DNA of 7,438 nucleotides from Acidobacteriota bacterium. GTDB taxonomy: Bacteria > Acidobacteriota > Thermoanaerobaculia > Multivoradales > JAHEKO01. The first letter of the stretch is position 1. Every line of letters starts with the position of its first letter. Of the stretch, positions 1 through 5,185 are shown piece by piece. The stretch covers positions 1-7,438 of the forward strand of contig JAOTUP010000087.1 of assembly GCA_029863825.1 (NCBI GenBank), given 5' to 3'. A model generated the notes under the pieces. That model was not told the DNA's origin, did not search any database, and saw only the letters and a program-made list of their open reading frames with translations. The translations under genes and the position numbers were made by a program.

Positions 1-12
1 TCTCAGTTGCCT

Positions 13-309
13 TCAGGGCGCAGGCGCCGCCTCCGGGGCTGCTGCGACCTGCACCGCAGCCTCGAGGTCGGCGAGCGCGGGCATGCCTTCCCAGCGTGCC
101 AGCTCATCGTCGCCACGCTCCAGGATCAGGGCGGGGATGGTGGTGACGTGAGCGCGGCGCGCCTCGGCAAGGCCGTCTTTTTCCGCCAGGGTGACGGTTC
201 GCAGCTCGATCCCTGTTCGGTTTTCGGTGAACTTCCACGCCTCGCGGACGGCCTCCGGGCAGCCCGAGCAGGCGGGATGCGTGAAGAGGCGCAGCACCAG
301 GGCGCTCAT
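13..309 (-). CDS. Small thioredoxin-fold protein (CSGC motif)
   Basis: A 98-residue protein with a thioredoxin/glutaredoxin-like pattern. It has a short first beta strand, then a CxxC pair (Cys14 and Cys17, CSGC) starting helix 1, and a Thr-Ile-Pro at 57-59 that matches the cis-proline loop facing the active site in this fold. The last dozen residues are an Ala/Pro-rich tail with no predicted fold. There is no signal peptide or membrane segment, so it should be cytoplasmic. It is the last gene in the window of the tusA-led operon, 39 bases after the lipoyl-carrier gene. The start has only a modest GAGGG ribosome site. By context it could reduce or relay persulfides or disulfides on the neighbouring carriers; that role is inference. 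The fold is fairly secure, the substrate unknown. Confidence 0.8.
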   Translation of the reverse strand: MSALVLRLFTHPACSGCPEAVREAWKFTENRTGIELRTVTLAEKDGLAEARRAHVTTIPALILERGDDELARWEGMPALADLEAAVQVAAAPEAAPAP

Positions 310-348
310 CGGGCGCCCTCGCCCGGGCGTCTCGCCGGCGTGCCGCGG

Positions 349-807
349 TCAGCCATCGAACCCCTCGCAGTGGATGCACTCGTCCAGCTCGTGTTCGGCC
401 ATGTAGGCGGTGAAACCGGCGATCGCGGTGTCGCCCGTCACCAGACTCGTCGTGTCGGCTCCCTCCGCGAGCTTGACCTTGACGATCCAACCCTGTTTGT
501 ACGGGCTCTTGTTGAGGATGGTCGCATCGCCGGCCACCTCTTCATTGACGGCGACGATCTCGCAGGCAAAGGGTGATTTCACCGGTCCGACCCACTTGCC
601 GCTTTCCACCGTCGCCAGGCTCTTTCCCGTCTTGACCGATTTGCCCACTTTCTTGGCCCGACAGTGGAGCATGGCGCCGGCCATCGACTGGGCGATGTCG
701 GTCATCCCCAGATCGAAGGTTCCGTCGCCGGTGTTGCGCAGCCAGACGTTGTACTCGATGTGGTAGCTCAAGTCGTCCGGCAGAAAACAGTTCTTGATCT
801 CGCCCAT
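349..807 (-). CDS. lbpA: GcvH-like lipoyl carrier protein, LbpA type
   Basis: A 152-residue protein with the whole GcvH/lipoyl fold. A GMTDIAQ segment (34-40) corresponds to the VGITDYAQ strand of H-protein, and VESGK at 67-71 places the lipoylated lysine at Lys71. An EIVAVNEE turn (83-90) and a GWIVKVKL strand (106-113) follow. The start at 807 was chosen because GGGAG lies about 10 bases upstream and the N-terminus then matches the family; longer frames have no match. No gcvT or gcvP is nearby. The company is tusA, two DsrE genes and a lipoate-ligase homologue, which is the setting of the lipoate-binding protein of the sHdr sulfur-oxidation pathway, where the dihydrolipoyl arm carries sulfur for conversion to sulfite. 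Unlike ordinary H-protein it ends in a Cys144-Ile-His-Cys147 tail. The H-protein fold is certain; LbpA rather than GcvH is inferred from context. Confidence 0.87.
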   Translation of the reverse strand: MGEIKNCFLPDDLSYHIEYNVWLRNTGDGTFDLGMTDIAQSMAGAMLHCRAKKVGKSVKTGKSLATVESGKWVGPVKSPFACEIVAVNEEVAGDATILNKSPYKQGWIVKVKLAEGADTTSLVTGDTAIAGFTAYMAEHELDECIHCEGFDG

Positions 808-854
808 CGTTCGCGTTCTCCCGAGTCCGTGAGAAGAGTGGTGAGAATCTCCGA

Positions 855-1229
855 TCAGTAATAGAGGACCATCTTGGATTCCAGCCCGCGATCGACCATG
901 TAGGCCGCTCCGACAACGCCGTCGCATTCCTCGATCAGGTCGTCTTCGGTCATGTCGTGAAGCTGCAGGGCGGCGGAACAGACCTTCATTTCGACGCCCG
1001 CCTCTTTGGCCTCGCGGATGAAATCGATGATCTTCTTTCCGCCTTCCTTGGCCGTCAGCCCCTCGGCGACCCCCTTCTTCATCAGCAGGACACCGTCGAT
1101 CTGGAAGATCATCTCCGCCTCGTTGTCCATGATGGCTGCCATGTTCGCCATGTAGAACGGCGTCGCGCACCGCTGTTCGGTTTCCGGACCGGTAGTCACG
1201 AAAACGGTGACAAGGCCTTCGTCATCCAT
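855..1229 (-). CDS. DsrE-family sulfur-carrier protein
   Basis: A 124-residue single-domain DsrE/DsrF-like protein. The N-terminal beta strand (VTVFVTTG, 7-14), a Met-rich helix, a KKGVAEG turn (51-57) and a strand ending in KVCSAALQL (82-90) are characteristic. Cys84 falls where DsrE-type proteins carry their persulfide-bearing cysteine. Cys21 and Cys102 are extra. The helix after it (MTEDDLIEECDGV) and the C-terminal strand (KMVLYY) complete the fold. Family members are small cytoplasmic sulfurtransferases, often oligomeric, that accept or donate sulfane sulfur with TusA. Its gene has a good AGGAGAG site and lies 12 bases after the ligase-like gene, so it is almost certainly co-transcribed. 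It may correspond to the DsrE3 class seen beside tusA and dsrE2 in sulfur oxidisers, but the subclass needs a phylogeny. Confidence 0.85.
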   Translation of the reverse strand: MDDEGLVTVFVTTGPETEQRCATPFYMANMAAIMDNEAEMIFQIDGVLLMKKGVAEGLTAKEGGKKIIDFIREAKEAGVEMKVCSAALQLHDMTEDDLIEECDGVVGAAYMVDRGLESKMVLYY

Positions 1230-1241
1230 CGCAGATCTCTC

Positions 1242-1991
1242 CTATCCGGCGACGCCCGCCGCAGTCTGTTGGTCAATCTCGCCATTCTCGTGCAGCCGAA
1301 GGTCCCAGTCGTAGATCGCCTCCATTTCGTGCGGCTGCGGCATGGAAGGGAACAGCTCGAGCCCGAAGTGCGACTCCAGGGCGCTCACGGCGGCCTCGGC
1401 GACGGTATGTGGATCGGGAGGCGGGATGATCGTCTGCCTGAGGGCGGTTGCGTCGGTCATCGGCTCTTGCAGCACGCTCGTCGCAAGGCCGTTATCGGTC
1501 TCGATCGCCAGTCCCGCAAGACAGCAAAGCCCCTCGTTGAGTGCCAGAACGTGGACGTGCGCCACTTCGCGACCGCCGATCTCCACTCGCCCCGACGATG
1601 AAGCAACGGTTCCAGCACCGAGCGCCAGCAGTGCTGCGACGATGGCCTGCCCAAATCGTTCGGCCAGTTCCTCAGCGTCTTCGGACACACCGATCTCGGC
1701 GGCGCGCGAGCGGGGCACGCTCAAGGCAAGCAGGAGATGGCCCGGTCCGACGAGCGTGGTCCCGAGTCCTCCGCGGCGTCGAACGACAGGGATCCCGTGC
1801 TCGGCGCAGAGCCCCAGATCGATCTCGAGTGGTGCACCGGTCGTTTGATCCAACGACACGACCGGAGACGCTGGGCTGATGAGGATGAGAGCGGGCTCGG
1901 ACGCGTGGTCCAGGCCGGCGGTGACGGCATGAGGAATGGAGTAGGCGCGAATCGGACCGACCTCTCCCATGTCCAACAACCGTGCTCGCAT
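1242..1991 (-). CDS. Lipoate-protein ligase family protein, probably with altered catalytic site
   Basis: A 249-residue protein that aligns by eye with the LplA/LipB/BirA-like fold. VVSLDQ (44-49) matches the VSLG strand. HGIPVVRRRGG (65-75) matches the IPVVRRxSGGG lipoate-binding loop, though the glycine run here is GGLG. VGPGHLLLAL (81-90) matches the strand after that loop. SSGRVEIGGREVAH (132-145) matches NDIxVxGRKIAG, but Glu142 sits where the family has its catalytic lysine. Cys156-Cys157 follow. The C-terminal 50 residues form a short extension containing IYDWDLRL, resembling the end of LplA domains. Canonical members attach lipoate or octanoate to carrier lysines through an acyl-AMP. 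Encoded two genes upstream of the LbpA-like carrier, it is the natural partner for lipoylating or handling it, but the lost lysine makes normal ligase activity doubtful. The start is the first in-frame ATG and lacks a strong ribosome site. Confidence 0.75.
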   Translation of the reverse strand: MRARLLDMGEVGPIRAYSIPHAVTAGLDHASEPALILISPASPVVSLDQTTGAPLEIDLGLCAEHGIPVVRRRGGLGTTLVGPGHLLLALSVPRSRAAEIGVSEDAEELAERFGQAIVAALLALGAGTVASSSGRVEIGGREVAHVHVLALNEGLCCLAGLAIETDNGLATSVLQEPMTDATALRQTIIPPPDPHTVAEAAVSALESHFGLELFPSMPQPHEMEAIYDWDLRLHENGEIDQQTAAGVAG

Positions 1992-2050
1992 CCCTGTCTC
2001 TACCAGTCCATGGTGTGTCGTGCAACCATCCGGACGCTTGTCATGCGCCG

Positions 2051-2569
2051 TTAGATGAAGAGCGTGATGTCCGCGTCGGCGGCGAATTCGAGGAAGGTCG
2101 CCGCGCCGCCCAACTCGACGCCATCGATGAAATCGTCTGCGGAAAAGCCGAAAACGTCCATCGTCATCTGACAGCCGATGAGGCGCACATCGGATTCCAC
2201 GCAGGCTTCACGCAACTGTTCGATCGTGGCCACGCCCTTCTTCGCGAAGGTCCTCTTCATCATCGCTGTGGCAAAACTCTCGAAACCCGGGACGACGCCG
2301 GAAACGATGTTGGGAATCGGCCAGGAGAAGCGCTGAAACCCTTCCGACCCGAAAGGCATTTTCATCGGCATCGCCGGGTTGGAATGCGGCGCGACCTTGG
2401 CCTTCAAGTCCTTCATCAGCAACGGCAGGCCGTAAAAGGTGAAGAACACCGCCACTTCCATGTTGAGAGCAGCGCCGGTGGAGGCGAGAATAAACGGCGG
2501 ATAGGCCCAATCCAGAGTGCCCCTCGAGGCAATCAGGGCCATCCTTTTTTGATCACCATTTCCGCTCAT
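2051..2569 (-). CDS. dsrE2: DsrE2-like sulfur-carrier protein (DsrE/DsrF/DrsH-like family)
   Basis: A 172-residue protein of the DsrE/DsrF/DrsH-like (DsrE2) family. The N-terminal GTLDWAYPPFILAST (17-31), the FFTFYGLPLLMKDLK stretch (42-56), a Met/Pro-rich NPAMPMKMPFG loop (64-74) and the C-terminal GGAATFLEFA (154-163) are hallmarks. The GCQMTMDVFGF motif carries the conserved Cys133, with a second cysteine, Cys123, ten residues earlier, as commonly seen in this family. Homologues are encoded next to tusA in sulfur oxidisers and are thought to exchange persulfide sulfur with TusA. The 28-50 hydrophobic region is typical of the family and does not by itself prove a membrane anchor. The gene starts 12 bases after tusA, with an AAGGAG site touching the tusA stop codon, so the two are tightly coupled. 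The call is secure at family level; exact DsrE2 subclass uncertain. Confidence 0.87.
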   Translation of the reverse strand: MSGNGDQKRMALIASRGTLDWAYPPFILASTGAALNMEVAVFFTFYGLPLLMKDLKAKVAPHSNPAMPMKMPFGSEGFQRFSWPIPNIVSGVVPGFESFATAMMKRTFAKKGVATIEQLREACVESDVRLIGCQMTMDVFGFSADDFIDGVELGGAATFLEFAADADITLFI

Positions 2570-2581
2570 CGATTCTCCTTC

Positions 2582-2884
2582 TCAGGCTCGTCGAATCCAG
2601 AAGGTGTATTCGCCGTCGCCTTCGCTCTGTTCCACGATCTGATGGCCCGTACGGCGGCTGAATGCCCCGACATCCGGGATCGAGCCGGGGTCGGTGGAGA
2701 TCATCTTGAGCACTTGGCCGACCTCGATGGTGTCGATCGCTTTCTTCGTCTTGAGGATCGGGAGCGGGCAGTTGAGGCCTCGGCAGTCGAGCTCCATTGC
2801 GGGCTCGTCGTCGGCCTTCGAAGCAACCTCCTCGACCTCCGGCTCCACGTTACCGGACTCGTGGGTCGTTACCGTGTCTGACAT
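2582..2884 (-). CDS. tusA: TusA-family sulfurtransferase
   Basis: A 100-residue TusA-like protein. The core begins with LDCRGLNCPLPILKTKKAI (32-50). Cys39 in the CPLP motif is the persulfide-carrying residue, and Cys34 is the second conserved cysteine of many homologues. A strand (GQVLKMISTDPGSIPDV) and the C-terminal GEYTFWIRR strand complete the two-layer alpha/beta fold. The first 30 residues are an acidic, Glu/Asp/Ser/Thr-rich extension absent from minimal TusA proteins. The start at 2884 is set by AAGGAGGA seven bases upstream; a longer frame back to 2980 would run through the likely promoter. TusA shuttles sulfane sulfur between protein thiols in the cytoplasm. As first gene of the six-gene operon it is the likely entry carrier, passing sulfur to the DsrE-type proteins. 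Family assignment is firm. Confidence 0.93.
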   Translation of the reverse strand: MSDTVTTHESGNVEPEVEEVASKADDEPAMELDCRGLNCPLPILKTKKAIDTIEVGQVLKMISTDPGSIPDVGAFSRRTGHQIVEQSEGDGEYTFWIRRA

Positions 2885-2978
2885 CGCGTCCTCCTTGCGC
2901 AGTCGATGGTTGACACTTGTTCTCGCCCATTCCGCGGACTGGGCAAAGCATCGCTCAAAAGCGAATTTGAATGACATC

Positions 2979-3007
2979 ACGGTATGCGACTCTTGGAATC
3001 AAGTCAA
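2979..3007 (-). promoter_or_regulatory. Candidate sigma70-like promoter of the tusA operon
   Basis: On the minus strand TTGACT (3007-3002, five of six consensus matches) is followed after 17 bases by TACCGT (2984-2979, three of six). Transcription would begin near 2972 and give a leader of about 88 bases before tusA. The leader contains a small perfect hairpin, TCGCT-CAAA-AGCGA (2951-2964). The weak -10 and strong -35 are consistent with a regulated promoter. No other equally good pair was seen on this strand of the intergenic region. Confidence 0.45.
2988..3005. promoter_or_regulatory. Candidate operator overlapping the tusA -35 region
   Basis: CTTG-GAAT-CAAG (2992-3003) is a perfect four-base-arm inverted repeat, and the same stretch also contains GACT...AGTC (2988-2991 and 3002-3005). 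It overlaps the tusA -35 box. ArsR-family repressors bind short dyads at such positions, and an arsR-type gene is transcribed divergently. The arms are short, so chance is possible. Another weak dyad, TCAAA-N6-TTTGA (2955-2970), lies in the leader. Confidence 0.25.
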
Positions 3008-3060
3008 GAAAATCAGGACCTTGCGACGCGCTCGACGACGGGCGTCCCCGGAGCTGGCAG

Positions 3061-3090
3061 TTGGTCATTTGCCGCCTCACGCCCTATAAT
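3061..3090 (+). promoter_or_regulatory. Candidate promoter of the arsR-type gene
   Basis: A perfect TATAAT (3085-3090) lies 18 bases after TTGGTC (3061-3066, half of the -35 consensus). The predicted start of transcription near 3097 leaves about 45 bases of leader, with AAGGAGAG at 3122-3129 as a likely ribosome site. The strong -10 is the main support. It lies divergently, 55-85 bases from the tusA promoter, so a protein bound between them could control both. Confidence 0.55.
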
Positions 3091-3141
3091 CCGTCCAGAC
3101 TTTGAATCCCACTGCGGCAGGAAGGAGAGAGGGCGTCAGCT

Positions 3142-3492
3142 ATGCGAGATGTCTCCGACATGCTTCTCGAGCGAATCGCGCTCAGGTTCCGGGCTCTCGG
3201 GAACCCGGTGCGCCTGAGGATTCTGCACACTCTTGGCGACGGCGAGCTCTCGGTCGGCGACGTGCAGGTCAGAATCGGGTCGAGCCAGGCCAATGCGTCG
3301 AAGCACCTCGCGGTGCTCCGTAGCGTTGACTTGGTGACGGCGCGCCGTGACGGAGTCAACGTCTACTACCGTCTCCGCGACGAGGCGGTGCTGTCACCGT
3401 GCGAGACGGTGTGTGACTCGCTCCACGAGACGGCAAGCGACGAGGTCGTGGCGATCCGGACGGGCCGTGAGCGGATGCTCGCCGCTCGCTGA
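3142..3492 (+). CDS. ArsR-family transcriptional regulator, candidate thiol/sulfane-sulfur sensor
   Basis: A 116-residue winged-helix protein. RALGNPVRLRIL (17-28) is the standard ArsR helix-1/2 start, SSQANASKHLAVLRSVDLV (47-65) the recognition helix and following turn, and ARRDGVNVYYRL (67-78) the beta wing. The classical metal box ELCVCD of helix 3 reads ELSVGD (35-40), so the arsenic/cadmium-type site is absent. The only cysteines are Cys87 and Cys91 in the C-terminal helix (PCETVCDSL). The start at 3142 has AAGGAGAG/AGAGGG upstream. ArsR-family members that control sulfur-oxidation genes (SqrR, BigR, sHdrR, SoxR) sense persulfides by cysteine linkage, and this gene sits divergent to tusA. 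A repressor relieved by reactive sulfur is therefore likely, but the cysteine spacing differs from the long-range pair of SqrR/BigR. Confidence 0.9.
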   Translation: MRDVSDMLLERIALRFRALGNPVRLRILHTLGDGELSVGDVQVRIGSSQANASKHLAVLRSVDLVTARRDGVNVYYRLRDEAVLSPCETVCDSLHETASDEVVAIRTGRERMLAAR

Positions 3493-3503
3493 GGCGGTCG
3501 GCA

Positions 3504-3527
3504 GATGAAACCTCATCCAGCGATGAG
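3504..3527 (+). repeat. Mutually exclusive small hairpins after the arsR-type gene
   Basis: GATGA (3504-3508), TCATC (3513-3517) and GATGA(G) (3522-3527) give either a 5-bp stem with an AACC loop or a 6-bp stem (CTCATC/GATGAG) with a CAGC loop. No T-tract follows, so this is not a standard intrinsic terminator. It could slow or protect the arsR transcript, or be chance. Confidence 0.35.
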
Positions 3528-3671
3528 AGCAGCGGACAGAGCAGAGGGGGGATCATTCCTCGGAGCATGCGTCTTTTGGCAGCCCCAAGAGGGGGTGGAA
3601 TACCCCGGTCGTTGGTAGGTTACTACCCCACCCAAGTAGGCGTTGTGGCAGTGCGAAGGGACTGAAAAGCT

Positions 3672-3687
3672 ATACCTCCGGGGGTAC
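3672..3687. promoter_or_regulatory. CsoR/CstR-operator-like inverted repeat upstream of the fadL-like gene
   Basis: TACC-TCCGGG-GGTA (3673-3686) is a near-perfect palindrome: 12 of 14 positions pair, around a CCGG centre. Short TACC/GGTA arms enclosing a G/C tract are characteristic of operators of the CsoR/RcnR/CstR family. The same pattern, with the identical CCGGGGGTA, recurs at 5186-5201 before the iron-sulfur/NrfD gene. The site lies 67-82 bases upstream of the fadL-like start. No CsoR-type gene is in the window, so the binding protein is unknown; the ArsR protein here is an alternative. Confidence 0.4.
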
Positions 3688-3753
3688 ATCGACGTAGTCC
3701 CGGTATCGAGAAAACGGCTCGCTTCCAGGCGGGTTTTTACGCAGGAGGTAGAC

Positions 3754-5052
3754 ATGAGAGCAGGGGTTTCAATCTCGCGGCTGACTGTGCTCGCGCTGGT
3801 CGCGGCCCTCGTACTGCCGACGGCAGTCGGCGCCACGAACGGCTATTTGATCCACGGCATCGGGACCAAGTCCAAGGCCCTCGCGGGAGCCGGCGTAGCT
3901 TTTCCGCAGGACGCGCTGGCGCCGGGCACCAACCCGGCGGGGCTGGCATTTGTCGGCAAGCGCTTCGACGCCGGACTGTCCATTTTCAACCCCAATCGCG
4001 AGTACACGATCAACGGGAACCCCTCGGGTTTCCCAGGCACCTTCGGGCTCACACCCGGAAGAGTCGAGAGCGACTCGAACTACTTCCCGGTGCCTAACTT
4101 CGGCGCGTCCTGGGAGCGGGGCTCCAATGGCGCCCTCGGGATCGCGGCCTACGGCCAGGGCGGCATGAACACCGATTGGCCTACAGCCACGTTCTACGGC
4201 ACTCAGCCGACCGGCGTCAACTTTTCTCAGCTCTTCATCGTCAGCACCTGGGCGAAGTCCTTCGGCGAGGGCAGGCATGCCATCGGCATCTCGCCGATGT
4301 TCGCGTTCCAGATGTTCGAGGCCAAGGGTATCGAGGCATTCGGGATGTTCTCGTCCGATTCGTCCAAACTGTCGAACAACGGTGACGACACATCGACCGG
4401 CTTCGGTGGAAAGATCGGCTACCTTGGCGAGTTCAGTGACACCGTGTCTTTCGGTCTGTCGTATCAGAGCACGATCAGCATGGGAGAGTTCGACGATTAC
4501 GCCGGGCTCTTCGCCGAGCAGGGTGGTTTCGACGTCCCGTCGAACTGGTCGGCGGGGTTCGCTTTTACCATTGGTGACAGTGGCGTGCTGCTGCTCGACT
4601 ATCAGGAGATCAAGTACACAGACGTGGCCTCGGTGAGCAATCCGTTCGCCAACATCTTCAATCTTTTTGGCGGGATCGTCGATCCGCGACCGTTTCTTCT
4701 TGGCGGTAACCAGGGCGCCGGGTTCGGCTGGCAGGACATGTCAGTGGTCAAGCTCGGCTACCAGTGGGGCTCCGACGACTGGGTCTGGAGACTGGGCTTT
4801 TCGACCGGTGACCAGCCGATCGGGACGAGCGAAGTGCTGTTCAACATCCTCGCACCAGGCGTGATGGAAGAGCACTACACGTTTGGTTTTACCAAGACGA
4901 TGGGCGAAGGGCGAGAGTTCAACTTCGCGCTCATGCACGCGCCGTCGGTGAGTATCAGCGGGCCAAACCCGCTGGAGGCGCCCGGGCAACAGACAATCGG
5001 TCTGGAAATGGACCAGTGGGACATCGAAGTGGGCTTCTCCTGGGGCTTCTGA
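3754..5052 (+). CDS. OmpP1/FadL/TodX-family outer-membrane transport protein
   Basis: A 432-residue beta-barrel protein. Residues 1-27 form a Sec signal peptide with a hydrophobic core TVLALVAALVL and a likely AVGA cleavage site. The mature N-terminus (TNGYLIHGIGTKSKALAGAG, then FPQDALAPGTNPAGLAFVG) is the conserved FadL/OmpP1 hatch region, including the NPAG motif. The remainder alternates aromatic and polar residues as barrel strands and ends in Phe, the usual outer-membrane insertion signature. The start at 3754 is fixed by AGGAGG five bases upstream and by the signal peptide; the frame is open back to 3643 but that start would bury the signal. Family members move hydrophobic compounds (fatty acids, aromatics) through the outer membrane by lateral diffusion. 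The substrate here is unknown; a hydrophobic sulfur species is possible from context only. A strong terminator follows, so it is probably its own transcription unit. Confidence 0.92.
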   Translation: MRAGVSISRLTVLALVAALVLPTAVGATNGYLIHGIGTKSKALAGAGVAFPQDALAPGTNPAGLAFVGKRFDAGLSIFNPNREYTINGNPSGFPGTFGLTPGRVESDSNYFPVPNFGASWERGSNGALGIAAYGQGGMNTDWPTATFYGTQPTGVNFSQLFIVSTWAKSFGEGRHAIGISPMFAFQMFEAKGIEAFGMFSSDSSKLSNNGDDTSTGFGGKIGYLGEFSDTVSFGLSYQSTISMGEFDDYAGLFAEQGGFDVPSNWSAGFAFTIGDSGVLLLDYQEIKYTDVASVSNPFANIFNLFGGIVDPRPFLLGGNQGAGFGWQDMSVVKLGYQWGSDDWVWRLGFSTGDQPIGTSEVLFNILAPGVMEEHYTFGFTKTMGEGREFNFALMHAPSVSISGPNPLEAPGQQTIGLEMDQWDIEVGFSWGF

Positions 5053-5080
5053 ACCCCGAGACACGCACTCGAAGACATCG

Positions 5081-5111
5081 AGCGGCCGGCTTCTTGCCGG
5101 CCGCTTTTCTT
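5081..5111 (+). terminator. Intrinsic terminator of the fadL-like gene
   Basis: A perfect 10-bp stem, AGCGGCCGGC (5081-5090) with GCCGGCCGCT (5096-5105), encloses a TTCTT loop and runs into TTTTCTT. It lies 29 bases after the stop codon at 5052. The pairing and T-tract are textbook for Rho-independent termination on the plus strand, separating the barrel gene from the redox-complex genes. Confidence 0.92.
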
Positions 5112-5146
5112 GTGTTCCCGATGTTCGAAGCCCACCCGTTGGGAGA

Positions 5147-5175
5147 TTGCCTGGGCTGTTCGGCACGAATATAAT
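5147..5175 (+). promoter_or_regulatory. Sigma70-like promoter of the iron-sulfur/NrfD-molybdoenzyme operon
   Basis: TTGCCT (5147-5152, four of six matches) and a perfect TATAAT (5170-5175) are separated by the optimal 17 bases. Transcription would start near 5182, only about 22-34 bases before the possible start codons and immediately next to the inverted repeat at 5186-5201. A protein on that repeat would block initiation or early elongation. It follows directly after a strong terminator, which supports a new transcription unit. Confidence 0.7.
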
Positions 5176-5185
5176 CTCGTTGTAA

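Larger units (their letters stand above)
3493..3753. other. Non-coding intergenic region with several hairpins upstream of the fadL-like gene
   Basis: No credible gene is seen here. A frame open from 3643 joins the barrel gene downstream but lacks a signal peptide at that start. The stretch holds GATGA-AACC-TCATC-CAGC-GATGAG (3504-3527), in which the middle arm can pair with either neighbour. It also holds GGGGT-GGAAT-ACCCC (3592-3606), GGTAG-GTTA-CTACC (3614-3627) and TACT-N10-AGTA around a C-rich tract (3621-3638). A G.U-containing hairpin (3717-3734) is followed by five T just before the ribosome site. No convincing sigma70 promoter could be assigned. The density of inverted repeats suggests a regulatory leader. 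Confidence 0.5.

Noticed and set aside
7..576. Plus-strand 189-codon frame opposite the thioredoxin-like and carrier genes
   Set aside because: Shadow of the two minus-strand genes; no ribosome site or known motif.
349..807. Ordinary glycine-cleavage H protein
   Set aside because: The fold fits, but there are no gcvT/gcvP neighbours, the operon is devoted to sulfur carriers, and the CxxC tail is foreign to GcvH. A housekeeping role cannot be excluded without the rest of the genome.
1520..1580. LipM/LipL-type octanoyl transferase assignment for the ligase-like gene
   Set aside because: Those enzymes have an active-site cysteine shortly before the GRKxxG motif. Here that position is Ser-rich, and the only nearby cysteines come after the motif.
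1982..2881. Plus-strand 299-codon open frame opposite tusA and the DsrE2 gene
   Set aside because: Its translation is His/Arg-rich and unrecognisable, while the opposite strand encodes two clear families with good ribosome sites.
3512..3527. Terminator after the arsR-type gene (CTCATC-CAGC-GATGAG)
   Set aside because: A stem is present but no T-tract follows, so an intrinsic terminator cannot be supported.
3643..3676. Sigma70 promoter TTGTGG ... TATACC before the fadL-like gene
   Set aside because: The spacer is 22 bases and the -35 is poor; a real promoter here is not supported from sequence alone.
3643..3753. N-terminal extension of the fadL-like gene from the ATG at 3643
   Set aside because: It would put 37 residues ahead of a clear signal peptide, and the ATG at 3754 has an AGGAGG at ideal distance.
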